Shown piece by piece: positions 1 through 7,573 of a DNA stretch of 34,237 nt; position 1 is the first letter of the stretch; every line of letters starts with the position of its first letter. This DNA is from SLST01 sp964458555. GTDB taxonomy: Bacteria > Spirochaetota > Spirochaetia > DSM-27196 > SLST01. Made by a program: the position numbers and the translations under genes. The DNA lies in the NCBI GenBank assembly GCA_964458555.1, contig CAYWJH010000027.1:1-34237 (forward strand). Direction: 5' to 3'. A model generated the notes under the pieces. The model made no database searches, was not told the origin of the DNA, and worked only from the letters and a program-made list of their open reading frames with translations.

Positions 1-31
1 ACTCTTTCCCTACACGACGCTCTTCCGATCT
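1..31. other. Illumina TruSeq adapter remnant
   Basis: The first 31 bases match the 3' end of the Illumina TruSeq universal/read-1 adapter, ending in the familiar CGCTCTTCCGATCT. Genomic sequence starts at base 32. This is library DNA left in the assembly and not biology. It means the contig boundary is set by a read end and that the first gene is cut artificially. Confidence 0.97.
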
Positions 32-2113
32 GAGGACCCGAGCGCCGCCGCGCCGGGCGAGGCGTCTGCCGGTGGCACGGAGCCGCGCCCCGACGCGCGA
101 GCCGCGTCCGCGGCCGGAGGCGCGACGCTCCTCTCGGGGCTCGGCATCGGCATCGACGCCGGTGGAACCTACACCGACGTCGCGCTCTACGACTTCGCCT
201 CCTCCACGGTCCTGGCCTCCGCGAAGGCGCCCACGACGCCGGCGGATCCGTCGGTAGGCGCAGGCGAGGCGATCGGCCGACTGCCCGCCGATCGCTTTGG
301 CGAGGTGAAGCTCGTCTCGCTCGCGACGACCTTCGCGACGAACGCCATCGTGGAAGGGCGCGGCGGAACGGTGGGGCTGCTGTTGCTCGGATACGACGAG
401 TACGGATTCGCGCGCGTCGAGCACCGCCCGGCGCGACGCGCGATCGGGTCGCACAGCATCGACGGCACGCTCAAGGAACCGCTCGACGAGGAGGCGGTGC
501 GCGGGGCAGTCCGCGCGTTCATCGATACCGACGCGGTGGAAGCGATCGCGATCGTCGAGTGGACGGGTTGCCGGAATCCTGAGTTCGAGGTCCGCGCGAA
601 GGAGATCGCGCGCGAGCTCTTCGACGGCCCGGTTCAGTGCGCGCACGAGCTCACGAGCGAGCTCGACTGCATACGCCGCGCGACTACGGTCGCGGTCAAC
701 TGCCGGATCGCGCCGGTCATCGTCGACCTCGTGCGGGACGTGGAGGCGGTGATGAACGCGTACGGTATCGCCGCGCCCCTGTCGGTCGTGCGCGCCGACG
801 GGTCGGTGATCTCCGGGGAGGAAGCCTGCCGGCGCCCGGTGGAGATGGTGCTCTCCGGCCCGGCTGCGAGCATCTGCGGCGCGCACGCGCTCACCGGCAC
901 CGAGGACGCGGTGGTCGTCGATATGGGCGGCACCACATCAGACGTCGCGCGGTTGTCGGGAGGGCGGCCGCTGCACAACGGCAGCGGTGCCGATGTGGGC
1001 GGCCATCGGACCACCGTGCGCGCGCCTGCGCTCCATACGACCGGTCTCGGCGGCGACAGCCGCATAGGAGTCGACCGGCGGGGCACGATCACCGTGGGGC
1101 CGCGACGGGTCCTTCCGCTCTGCCGTCTCGCCGAGACCGAATCCTCGCTGCCCGCGCTGCTGCGCGAGCTGCACGAAACCGACCTCGCGGAGCTTGCCCT
1201 GCTGCCGGGTGCGGAGGTCTTCGTCCTCCAGCGCGAGCCCGCTGCGGGTTTGCGGCTCACCGACCGTGAGCGCGCTATCGTCGAGATCCTCCGCGACGGC
1301 CCGGCGAGCATCATCGGCCTCTCGCGCGGGCTCGACTACCCGTACCTCACGTGCATCGATACGAGTCGCCTCGAGGAGGTAGGTATCGTCATCAGAGCCG
1401 GCTTCACGCCCACCGACCTCGTGCACGTCGAAGGCCGATGGGACCGCTGGAACGCCGACGTCTCGCGGCTGGCGCTCGCCCACCTCGCCTCGCGTGCCGG
1501 TGTCGAGGAAGACGTGTTCGCCTCGCGCGCGCGCAGCGAGATCAGACGGCTGCTCGCGCGCGTCATCGCGGCGACTGGAATGGGGCTCGACGACCCGCAG
1601 GCGTTCGAGGCCGATCCGCTGTCCGCGCGGCTGTTCAGGAGCGCGGTCACCGGTGAAGCGGACGGCGTCGTACACGGCGGTCTACGGCTGTCGGTGCCGG
1701 TGATCGGGATAGGTGCACCCGCGCACCTGTTCGTGCCCGAGGCCGCCGGGGTGCTCGGCGCCGATTCGATCATCCCGGACCGCGCGGGCGTGGCCGGGGC
1801 GGTGGGCGCGATCACCGGTACCGTCATGGAATCGGTACACGTCCTCATTCGGCCCGGCCCCGATGGCTTCACGGTCCACGCCCCCGACGGGGTGCAGTCG
1901 TTCGCGCTCATGGACGCCGCACGCGCCTTCGCGAGCGATCGCGCTGTCGACCTCGTGCGGACGAAGGCGCTCGGCGCCGGCGCCGACCGCTTCTTTATCC
2001 GGCTGCACGTAGAAGACCGCAAGGCGCCTTCTGCCGACGGGGGCATGGTCTACATTGACACGAGCGTGCGCGCTGAGGCCGCCGGAGCGCCACGGGTACA
2101 GGAGGGCCCATGA
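32..2113 (+). CDS. Hydantoinase/oxoprolinase family protein, 5'-truncated
   Basis: The frame is open from base 32, just after the adapter, and has no ATG, GTG or TTG before base 143, so the true start lies off the contig. Bases 143-184 encode GIGIDAGGTYTDVA, the N-terminal nucleotide-binding motif of the Hydant_A_N domain. A second actin-like motif, VVVDMGGTTSDVARLSGG, lies at about 910-963 and marks the hydantoinase A/oxoprolinase domain. Family members hydrolyse or activate cyclic amides such as hydantoins or 5-oxoproline with ATP. The substrate here is unknown, and no HyuB partner is visible. The roughly 36 residues before the first motif are Ala/Gly/Pro-rich and look like a linker, so the missing part could be another domain. 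The stop overlaps the next start (ATGA), which indicates an operon with the aldolase. Confidence 0.85.
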   Translation, partial: EDPSAAAPGEASAGGTEPRPDARAASAAGGATLLSGLGIGIDAGGTYTDVALYDFASSTVLASAKAPTTPADPSVGAGEAIGRLPADRFGEVKLVSLATTFATNAIVEGRGGTVGLLLLGYDEYGFARVEHRPARRAIGSHSIDGTLKEPLDEEAVRGAVRAFIDTDAVEAIAIVEWTGCRNPEFEVRAKEIARELFDGPVQCAHELTSELDCIRRATTVAVNCRIAPVIVDLVRDVEAVMNAYGIAAPLSVVRADGSVISGEEACRRPVEMVLSGPAASICGAHALTGTEDAVVVDMGGTTSDVARLSGGRPLHNGSGADVGGHRTTVRAPALHTTGLGGDSRIGVDRRGTITVGPRRVLPLCRLAETESSLPALLRELHETDLAELALLPGAEVFVLQREPAAGLRLTDRERAIVEILRDGPASIIGLSRGLDYPYLTCIDTSRLEEVGIVIRAGFTPTDLVHVEGRWDRWNADVSRLALAHLASRAGVEEDVFASRARSEIRRLLARVIAATGMGLDDPQAFEADPLSARLFRSAVTGEADGVVHGGLRLSVPVIGIGAPAHLFVPEAAGVLGADSIIPDRAGVAGAVGAITGTVMESVHVLIRPGPDGFTVHAPDGVQSFALMDAARAFASDRAVDLVRTKALGAGADRFFIRLHVEDRKAPSADGGMVYIDTSVRAEAAGAPRVQEGP

Positions 2114-3402
2114 CACCCGAACGAGACCTCATCCATCCGCGCGACCAGATCGTCGAGATCATGGATCGCATCTACGGCTACGGCATGACGACGACGTCGG
2201 GCGGAAACCTCTCCGTGCGGGACACCGGCGAGGACCTCTGGATATCTCCGGCCGGCTACGACAAGGGCAGCCTTCGGCCTCACGACGTGGTCTGTGTCCA
2301 CCGCGACGGTTCGACGAGCGGGCCGCATCCACCGTCCTCGGAGCTTCCGTTTCATCAGGCCATCTACGAGGCGAGAGACGACGCGCGGGCGATCGTCCAC
2401 GCGCATCCTCCGGCGCTGGTTGCGTTCAGCCTCACCGGCCGCGTCCCGGACACGAGAATTCTGCCCAAGGCGCGGTTGGTCTGCGGCGACGTCGGGTTCG
2501 CTCCGTACGAGCTTCCCGGGAGCGCCGCGCTCGGCGAGCGTATCGCCGGCGTCTTCGCCGAAGGACACGACACGGTCGTACTGGAGAACCATGGCATCGT
2601 CTGCGCGGGGACGACCTTGTTCGAGGCGTTCCAGCGGTTCGAGACGCTCGACTTCTGCGCGCGTTTGACGATCGAGGCGCGACGCGTCGGAACGCCTCAT
2701 GCGCTCAGCGAGGAGCAGCTCGGCTACATCAAGGGCAGCTCGCACCTCGTGCCCGAGTTCGACCCCGACCCGGCCTCGAGTAGCGAGCGCGAGCTCCGCA
2801 CGGAGATGGTCCGACTCATCAGACGCGCCTACGACCACACGCTCTTCACGAGCACGGAAGGCACGTTCTCCTGCCGGCTCGGCGAGGACGATTTTCTCAT
2901 CACGCCCTACGGCGTCGACCGCAAGCAGATCCGTCGGGAGGACGTCGTCCTCGTGCGCGACGGGCAGCGTGAGCGCGGCGGGATCCCCAGCCGTTCGGTG
3001 CTGCTGCATCGGCAGATCTACGCCCGCCATCCGACGGTGAAGGCGGTGCTGATCGCGCATCCACCGAGCGTTATGGCGTTTGGCGTGGCTCACGAGCCGT
3101 TCAACACGCGGACCATCCCGGAGAGCTACGTGATGCTCCGCGACATTCCGCTGCTCGAGTACGGGGCGCAGTTCAACGACCGCGAGCGCGTCGCGTCGAT
3201 GATCGGCCCTGATACGCCGGTGGTCATCGTGGAGAACGATTGTGTGATCGTCGCCGGCGGCAGCCTGCTCGAGGCGTTCGACCGGCTGGAGGTCGCCGAG
3301 TTTTCGGCGCGTTCGGTGATCGCCGCGGGCGCGATCGGCACGGTCACGACGATTGGCGAGGCGCAGGTGCAGGACCTCAACCGGGCCTTCGGAATCGGGT
3401 GA
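2110..3402 (+). CDS. Tandem class II aldolase/adducin-domain protein
   Basis: This 430-residue protein is about twice the usual length of a class II aldolase. It contains two aldolase/adducin domains, about residues 10-195 and 228-410. Family members cleave or epimerise sugar phosphates (fuculose-1-P aldolase, ribulose-5-P epimerase) with a divalent metal held by three histidines and a catalytic Glu. Domain 1 keeps all four: E78, H97 and H99 (HAHPP) and H161 (ENHG). In domain 2 the matching residues are S296, I315, H317 and D377, so its metal site looks lost. One active and one structural or regulatory half is therefore likely. The gene overlaps the upstream hydantoinase-like gene by 4 bases and is probably translationally coupled to it. 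The substrate cannot be read from the sequence. Confidence 0.88.
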   Translation: MTPERDLIHPRDQIVEIMDRIYGYGMTTTSGGNLSVRDTGEDLWISPAGYDKGSLRPHDVVCVHRDGSTSGPHPPSSELPFHQAIYEARDDARAIVHAHPPALVAFSLTGRVPDTRILPKARLVCGDVGFAPYELPGSAALGERIAGVFAEGHDTVVLENHGIVCAGTTLFEAFQRFETLDFCARLTIEARRVGTPHALSEEQLGYIKGSSHLVPEFDPDPASSSERELRTEMVRLIRRAYDHTLFTSTEGTFSCRLGEDDFLITPYGVDRKQIRREDVVLVRDGQRERGGIPSRSVLLHRQIYARHPTVKAVLIAHPPSVMAFGVAHEPFNTRTIPESYVMLRDIPLLEYGAQFNDRERVASMIGPDTPVVIVENDCVIVAGGSLLEAFDRLEVAEFSARSVIAAGAIGTVTTIGEAQVQDLNRAFGIG

Positions 3403-3467
3403 TGCCGATGCGCGACAGCGTTCGAAAATACTTGTACCTGCAATAGGCAAACAGTACCTTTCGACTT

Positions 3468-4310
3468 ATGAAAACGAGCACGCTCTACGTATCGCCGCTC
3501 GGCGGGCGGCTCCTGCTCGCGGCCACGCTTGCGATCGCCGCTGCGACGCTGCCGGCCGCGCCGCAGGCCGAGCTCTGGCCGCGCTGGGAAGCCCACGATC
3601 CGTCCTCGTCGCGTACGGTGAACCACGACGAATGGGACGCCTTCCTCGAAGCCTACCTGATCGTCGACCACCCATCCGGCGTAGACCGGGTGCCGTACGC
3701 GGATGTGAGCTCGGCCGATCGGCAGGCGCTCCAGGACTACCTGGATCGGCTTCAGGCGGTGGAGGTGTCTGGGCTCAACCGCGACGAGCAGATCGCCTAC
3801 TGGATCAACCTCTACAACGCAGCGACCGTCGATCTGATCCTGGACAACTACCCGGTCGACTCGATTCGCGATCTCGGCGAAGGGATATTCAGCAACGGTC
3901 CGTGGGACGACGAGCTGCTCACCGTCGAGGGCGAGGCCCTCACGCTCAACGACGTGGAGCATCGCATCGTTCGGCCCATCTGGCGGGACGCGCGCATCCA
4001 CTACGTGGTGAACTGCGCGAGTATCGGGTGCCCCAACCTGCAGCCGGTCGCGCTCACCGCCGAGAACTGGGACCGCGTCTTCGCCGACGCGGCGGTTCAG
4101 TACATCACACACCCGCGTGGGGTGCGCTTCGACGGCCGCCGCCTCGTGCTCTCTTCTATCTACGACTGGTACGTCGCCGACTTCGGCGGCGATCTCGCCG
4201 GCGTGAAGGAGCATGTCGCGGACTATCTCGACGCTGCAACCGCGGAGCGGTTGATGGACCACGACGGCCGAGTCAGCTACGAATACGACTGGACCCTGAA
4301 CGAGCCGTGA
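3468..4310 (+). CDS. Exported DUF547 domain protein
   Basis: This 280-residue protein has an N-terminal signal peptide (hydrophobic about residues 13-31, with an Ala-rich cleavage region). It then carries the DUF547 signature: AYWINLYNAATVDLI near residue 110 and HYVVNCASIGCPNL near residue 180. DUF547 proteins are widespread exported or envelope proteins of unknown activity, with conserved Cys and His residues resembling a cysteine-peptidase-like site. There is no clear Shine-Dalgarno sequence before the ATG. A weak promoter-like pair, TTGTAC at 3432 and TACCTT at 3455 with 17 bases between, lies just upstream. The last 38 bases overlap the end of the convergent membrane-protein gene. Confidence 0.85.
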   Translation: MKTSTLYVSPLGGRLLLAATLAIAAATLPAAPQAELWPRWEAHDPSSSRTVNHDEWDAFLEAYLIVDHPSGVDRVPYADVSSADRQALQDYLDRLQAVEVSGLNRDEQIAYWINLYNAATVDLILDNYPVDSIRDLGEGIFSNGPWDDELLTVEGEALTLNDVEHRIVRPIWRDARIHYVVNCASIGCPNLQPVALTAENWDRVFADAAVQYITHPRGVRFDGRRLVLSSIYDWYVADFGGDLAGVKEHVADYLDAATAERLMDHDGRVSYEYDWTLNEP

Positions 4311-5181
4311 TCGGCTGGACGGCGCGCACGTGCAGATCGCGGCGACGCGGTGCACGCCCCACGGCCACCACGCCGGCGGCGAGGACTGCGATGCCCACGG
4401 CGCTCCATACCCCGAGCGTCGCGCCGTCGACAATCGCGGCGGTCAGCAGCAGCGGGATCGCGACGTAGGCGACGTCGTAGATCGACCCCATCATGGACGC
4501 ACGGCAGTGTCGCAGGTACGACCACTGGATCATGCCGAAGGCGCCCGCCGCCCCAAGGAAGCTCGCGCCGAAGAGCCACCACGTGGCGACGGTCTGCGGA
4601 AGAAAGGTGTTCTCCACAGCACCGGCCTGCGATACGCCCTTGACCACAGCCTCCAACGCGGCGAGGCCCCCGGCCGCGACGCCGAAGAAGAGCTCCTGGA
4701 GGCCGACGCTCCGCCGGCGCACGAGGATCGAGACCAGCGGCGCGCCTATGAGCCACGCTACCGCCACGAACACGAGGAGCGTACGGTCGGCGCCGAACAG
4801 CGACGGCTTTCCGCCGACCATGTTGCCGGCTCCCACCAGCAGCGTCCCTGCGACGATGATGAGTATGCCCGCATATTGCGAACGGTGCAGCCGCTCGCCG
4901 AGCATCGACCGGGAGAACAGCAGGAGCGGAAGCAGCCCGAGACCGTACATCGACGTGTAGTAGACCGTGGGCGCGAATCGGTTCGCGAGAATCACCCACA
5001 GGGGATTGGTGAAGTTCATCAGCACCCCGGCGATATAGACCATCTTCGCCCGTCGCCTATCCGCGTCGCTCGAGCGCAGGCCGGAGATTCCCAGCCGCAT
5101 CATTCCTTTCGAGAGATGGATTGTCGAGGTGCCCAGCACGCCGATCGCCATCGCGATCGCCGCGGCAGCCGCGTCGCTCAT
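4273..5181 (-). CDS. DMT-superfamily membrane protein
   Basis: This 302-residue protein has about nine or ten hydrophobic segments spread over residues 5-275, the size and layout of a drug/metabolite transporter (EamA- or NIPA-like) protein. The C-terminal tail (residues 276-302) is Arg-rich and soluble. The ATG overlaps the stop of the upstream N-acyltransferase gene (ATGA, 5178-5181), so it is the third gene of a coupled operon plsC-like, N-acyltransferase, DMT. DMT proteins export or exchange small metabolites, and some flip lipid-linked molecules. In this context it could move the lipid or amino-acid precursor made by the two acyltransferases, which is inference only. Its 3' end overlaps the convergent DUF547 gene by 38 bases. 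Confidence 0.8.
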   Translation of the reverse strand: MSDAAAAAIAMAIGVLGTSTIHLSKGMMRLGISGLRSSDADRRRAKMVYIAGVLMNFTNPLWVILANRFAPTVYYTSMYGLGLLPLLLFSRSMLGERLHRSQYAGILIIVAGTLLVGAGNMVGGKPSLFGADRTLLVFVAVAWLIGAPLVSILVRRRSVGLQELFFGVAAGGLAALEAVVKGVSQAGAVENTFLPQTVATWWLFGASFLGAAGAFGMIQWSYLRHCRASMMGSIYDVAYVAIPLLLTAAIVDGATLGVWSAVGIAVLAAGVVAVGRAPRRRDLHVRAVQPITARSGSSRIRS

Positions 5182-6176
5182 GGGCTCGTCTCCTCGGGTG
5201 CTTCGGCCTGCCGGGGGAAGTCGGACCAGGACGGGGGGGCGTAACGCCGCAATGCGTGCGGGTTCTCCGCCTCGTAACTCTCGATGAAACGGCCCCGCGT
5301 CTTCGGCGTGAGCTCGCCGGTCGGGACCCAGAGCGCGGTCTCGAGCGCGCCGCCGAAGTCCGCGTCGCGCGCCGTGTCGAAGACCGCCATCGCGTCGGTC
5401 GCCTTGAGGTACGAGAGGAGGATGAGCGGCGGGGCGACCCCGTACGTCTTGAGCTCTGCGTGCAGCCGTTCGCGCGCCCGATCCGTCGCGACACCGCGGT
5501 AGAGTCGTTGTCGCTCCTCGTCGATCGCCGGCGAACGGTACGCCGAATCGGGGTGCGCCGTGATGAGCCCATCGGGTCCTGCGTGGTGCTCGTAGAGGTA
5601 GGCGAGCAGGGTGCCGACGGCCGCGTCGGGCCAATCGGAATAGACGGAGACGTTGCCGAAGAAGTAGCGAAGCTGCGGGTACTCGCCGACGAGCGCGCCG
5701 AGTCCCGCCCATACGACGAACAGACCCACGATCGCCCGCTTCGCCTCGCGATTGACGACCGACCGTCCGAGCTCGACCGACGCCGGCAGGTATCGCTCGG
5801 TGAACTCGTTCGAGAACGCGAACAGCCCGGCGGTGCGAAGACGCGAGAGGTCGCCGGCCTCGAGCGCCTCGGCGCCGAAGAGGAAGCGATACATCGCGAC
5901 GAGCTCCTTCTCTTCAGGATCCCAGGCGACCATCTGCTTGTAGCACACCCCACCGGTGTCGTGGTCGTCGATGTCGCGCTCCTCCCCGCGTCCGGCACCG
6001 ACGGTGCGATACTCGCGTTCGCGGATACGGCCGATCTCTGCCATAACCGCAGGCGACTCCGCGGCGGTGGTCACGTAGACCTCTACCCCCTTGTACGCGC
6101 GGATCCTCTTTTCGGGGCGAAGCTCCGCGGCGAGAGCCTCGGCCGGCGCGGGCCCGGCGAGTGGACGCATCGTCAT
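5178..6176 (-). CDS. GNAT-like N-acyltransferase (OlsB/GlsB type)
   Basis: This 332-residue protein shows the pattern of the hemolysin/OlsB-type GNAT family (Acetyltransf_5). There is an N-terminal block near residues 48-100 (REREYRTVG, DIDDHD, AMYRF), then ELGRS at 135-139 and FGNVSVYSDW at 173-182. The family transfers a 3-hydroxyacyl chain from acyl-ACP to the amino group of ornithine (OlsB) or glycine (GlsB) to make lyso-aminolipids. The spacing and wording recall the Bacteroidetes GlsB form more than short OlsB. A good ribosome site (GAGGAGAG) precedes the ATG. Both ends overlap neighbours by ATGA, with the PlsC-like gene upstream and the DMT gene downstream. An N-acyltransferase next to an O-acyltransferase is the classic two-step aminolipid arrangement. 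The amino acid used is not predictable. Confidence 0.75.
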   Translation of the reverse strand: MTMRPLAGPAPAEALAAELRPEKRIRAYKGVEVYVTTAAESPAVMAEIGRIREREYRTVGAGRGEERDIDDHDTGGVCYKQMVAWDPEEKELVAMYRFLFGAEALEAGDLSRLRTAGLFAFSNEFTERYLPASVELGRSVVNREAKRAIVGLFVVWAGLGALVGEYPQLRYFFGNVSVYSDWPDAAVGTLLAYLYEHHAGPDGLITAHPDSAYRSPAIDEERQRLYRGVATDRARERLHAELKTYGVAPPLILLSYLKATDAMAVFDTARDADFGGALETALWVPTGELTPKTRGRFIESYEAENPHALRRYAPPSWSDFPRQAEAPEETSP

Positions 6177-7045
6177 GTGGACACTCTCCTCATCGTTCTC
6201 CGGTCGAGGCCGTGCTCGACGAGCCGTTGGATTCGCCGGGCGATCGCCCGATCGGCCTGCGGCCCTCGAGCGGGACCCGCTTCGACCGGCGTGCCGAAGC
6301 GCACGCGAACCGTCTGGCCGCGTCGCCGAAAGAGCTCGTCGACGAGCAGGAGCATCTCCAGGTTCGTGCCGATTCCCAGCGCGCGGCGCAGCCGCCAGAT
6401 CGCGTAGAATCGCCGGGAGTTCCGGCCGGACACGTGTACCGGTACGATCGGCCGGCGGTGACGACGCGCCTGTTTGACGAACGACTTGTCCCATTCGAAC
6501 TCGCGCAGCCGTCCGCCCCGGTACCGCGCGGTGCGTCCGGCCGGAAAGACGAGGACGGGAGCGTCGGAGGCGTACATCGTATCGTACGACGCCGCGCGCG
6601 CCCGGTTGGAACCGTACTTGTCGACCGCGGCGAGCAGCTCGTGTACCGGCGCAAGCGCGAGCAGGAGGTCGTTCGCCGGTACGCGCATCGTCCCGTAGCG
6701 CCGGCAGAGCAGGTGCATCATGGCGAGCCCGTCGATTCCGCCGGTGGGGTGGTTTGCGCAGAAGACGGCGCGGCCGTCGAGCGGGAGATGCTCGTCGGCG
6801 GAGCTCTGCACGCGCACCTCCAGGAAGGCGAGCGCGCGGTCGACGAACTCGCATCCGGAGCAACGGCGGGCAGACCGGACGAAACGGGCCAGCTCGCGCT
6901 GGTGGATGACCAGCTCGAGCACGCGCACGGCGGTCTTTGGAAGACGCCGTGCGAGACGGGGGTTCTTTGCGAGAAAGAGCGTCTCTACGTCGAGCGGGAG
7001 AGCGTCGGTCGGCGGCGCCACTCGCGCCACGGGTGCTTCGCGCAT
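6173..7045 (-). CDS. PlsC-like 1-acylglycerol-phosphate/aminolipid O-acyltransferase
   Basis: This 290-residue protein carries the acyltransferase HX4D motif in CANHPTGGIDGLAM (H99, D105), a second block FPAGRTARYRGG (167-178), which varies from the usual FPEGTR, and PIVPVHVSGRNS (199-210). Enzymes of this family acylate lysophosphatidate or, as OlsA/GlsA, add the second acyl chain to lyso-ornithine or N-acyl-glycine lipids. The ATG at 7045 was chosen over upstream starts because those would add 50 low-complexity residues with no similarity to the family. It is the first gene of the minus-strand operon, and its stop overlaps the N-acyltransferase start. An AT-rich pocket (TATATT on the minus strand, about 7055-7060) just upstream may hold the promoter. 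Confidence 0.8.
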   Translation of the reverse strand: MREAPVARVAPPTDALPLDVETLFLAKNPRLARRLPKTAVRVLELVIHQRELARFVRSARRCSGCEFVDRALAFLEVRVQSSADEHLPLDGRAVFCANHPTGGIDGLAMMHLLCRRYGTMRVPANDLLLALAPVHELLAAVDKYGSNRARAASYDTMYASDAPVLVFPAGRTARYRGGRLREFEWDKSFVKQARRHRRPIVPVHVSGRNSRRFYAIWRLRRALGIGTNLEMLLLVDELFRRRGQTVRVRFGTPVEAGPARGPQADRAIARRIQRLVEHGLDRRTMRRVST

Positions 7046-7181
7046 CGAACCGAATATAGTTGTATGTGCATCTACGGTCGAGTGAAATCGGTCAGTCGAG
7101 CAGGCCGAAGGGGCGGACCGCGAGCGAGGCGGTAAGCGCGCGCACGCCCCGGCGAGCAGATCGCCGAGGACGCAGCAGCGG

Positions 7182-7481
7182 GTGCGCAGCTTCACTGAGC
7201 TCGGTCAGCGGGTAGAGCATTACCGCGGTGGAAACGTCACGCTCGGTGCGGCGACGGTGAAGAAGGTCTCGGTGCCATCGGCATCGGCCGCGCTTTGGGA
7301 CGACGAGAGCATGGCGGAGGTGTTTCTCGATCGTGCCTGCTTCCTCTACTACGCGTTCCACCAGCTGCACGGGCCGCGGGGCGACGTCATCGCGGAGATG
7401 GAGCGGTGCGTGGGGCAGCTTCTCGATACGCTCGACGAGCTCGTCGTGGAGGGCATGCAGGCTCGGACCGTCCTCCGCTAG
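7182..7481 (+). CDS. Small hypothetical protein
   Basis: This frame encodes a 99-residue acidic protein with a helical middle and C-terminus (about residues 45-92: AEVFLDRACFLYYAF, then a leucine-rich amphipathic stretch) and no signal peptide. I do not recognise a family. The case for coding is codon usage: third positions are almost all G or C in this frame but not in the antisense frame, where an Arg-rich reading exists. The start is a GTG with GAGGA eleven bases upstream. It stands alone, divergent from the acyltransferase operon and convergent with the glycosidase gene. Without homologues it remains tentative. Confidence 0.5.
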   Translation: MRSFTELGQRVEHYRGGNVTLGAATVKKVSVPSASAALWDDESMAEVFLDRACFLYYAFHQLHGPRGDVIAEMERCVGQLLDTLDELVVEGMQARTVLR

Positions 7482-7573
7482 GGCCCCCGGTGAGTAGCAC
7501 GACGCGTACCAGATCGTGATCCCGCGCGAACACTGGGCGGTGCGGCGCTGGGTCCGGGCCACGGCGCGCGGCC

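Noticed and set aside
4273..5712. A single 479-codon minus-strand reading that joins the DMT gene to upstream sequence
   Set aside because: The extra N-terminal part is an Arg-rich out-of-frame shadow of the N-acyltransferase gene. The DMT start at 5181 overlaps that gene's stop.
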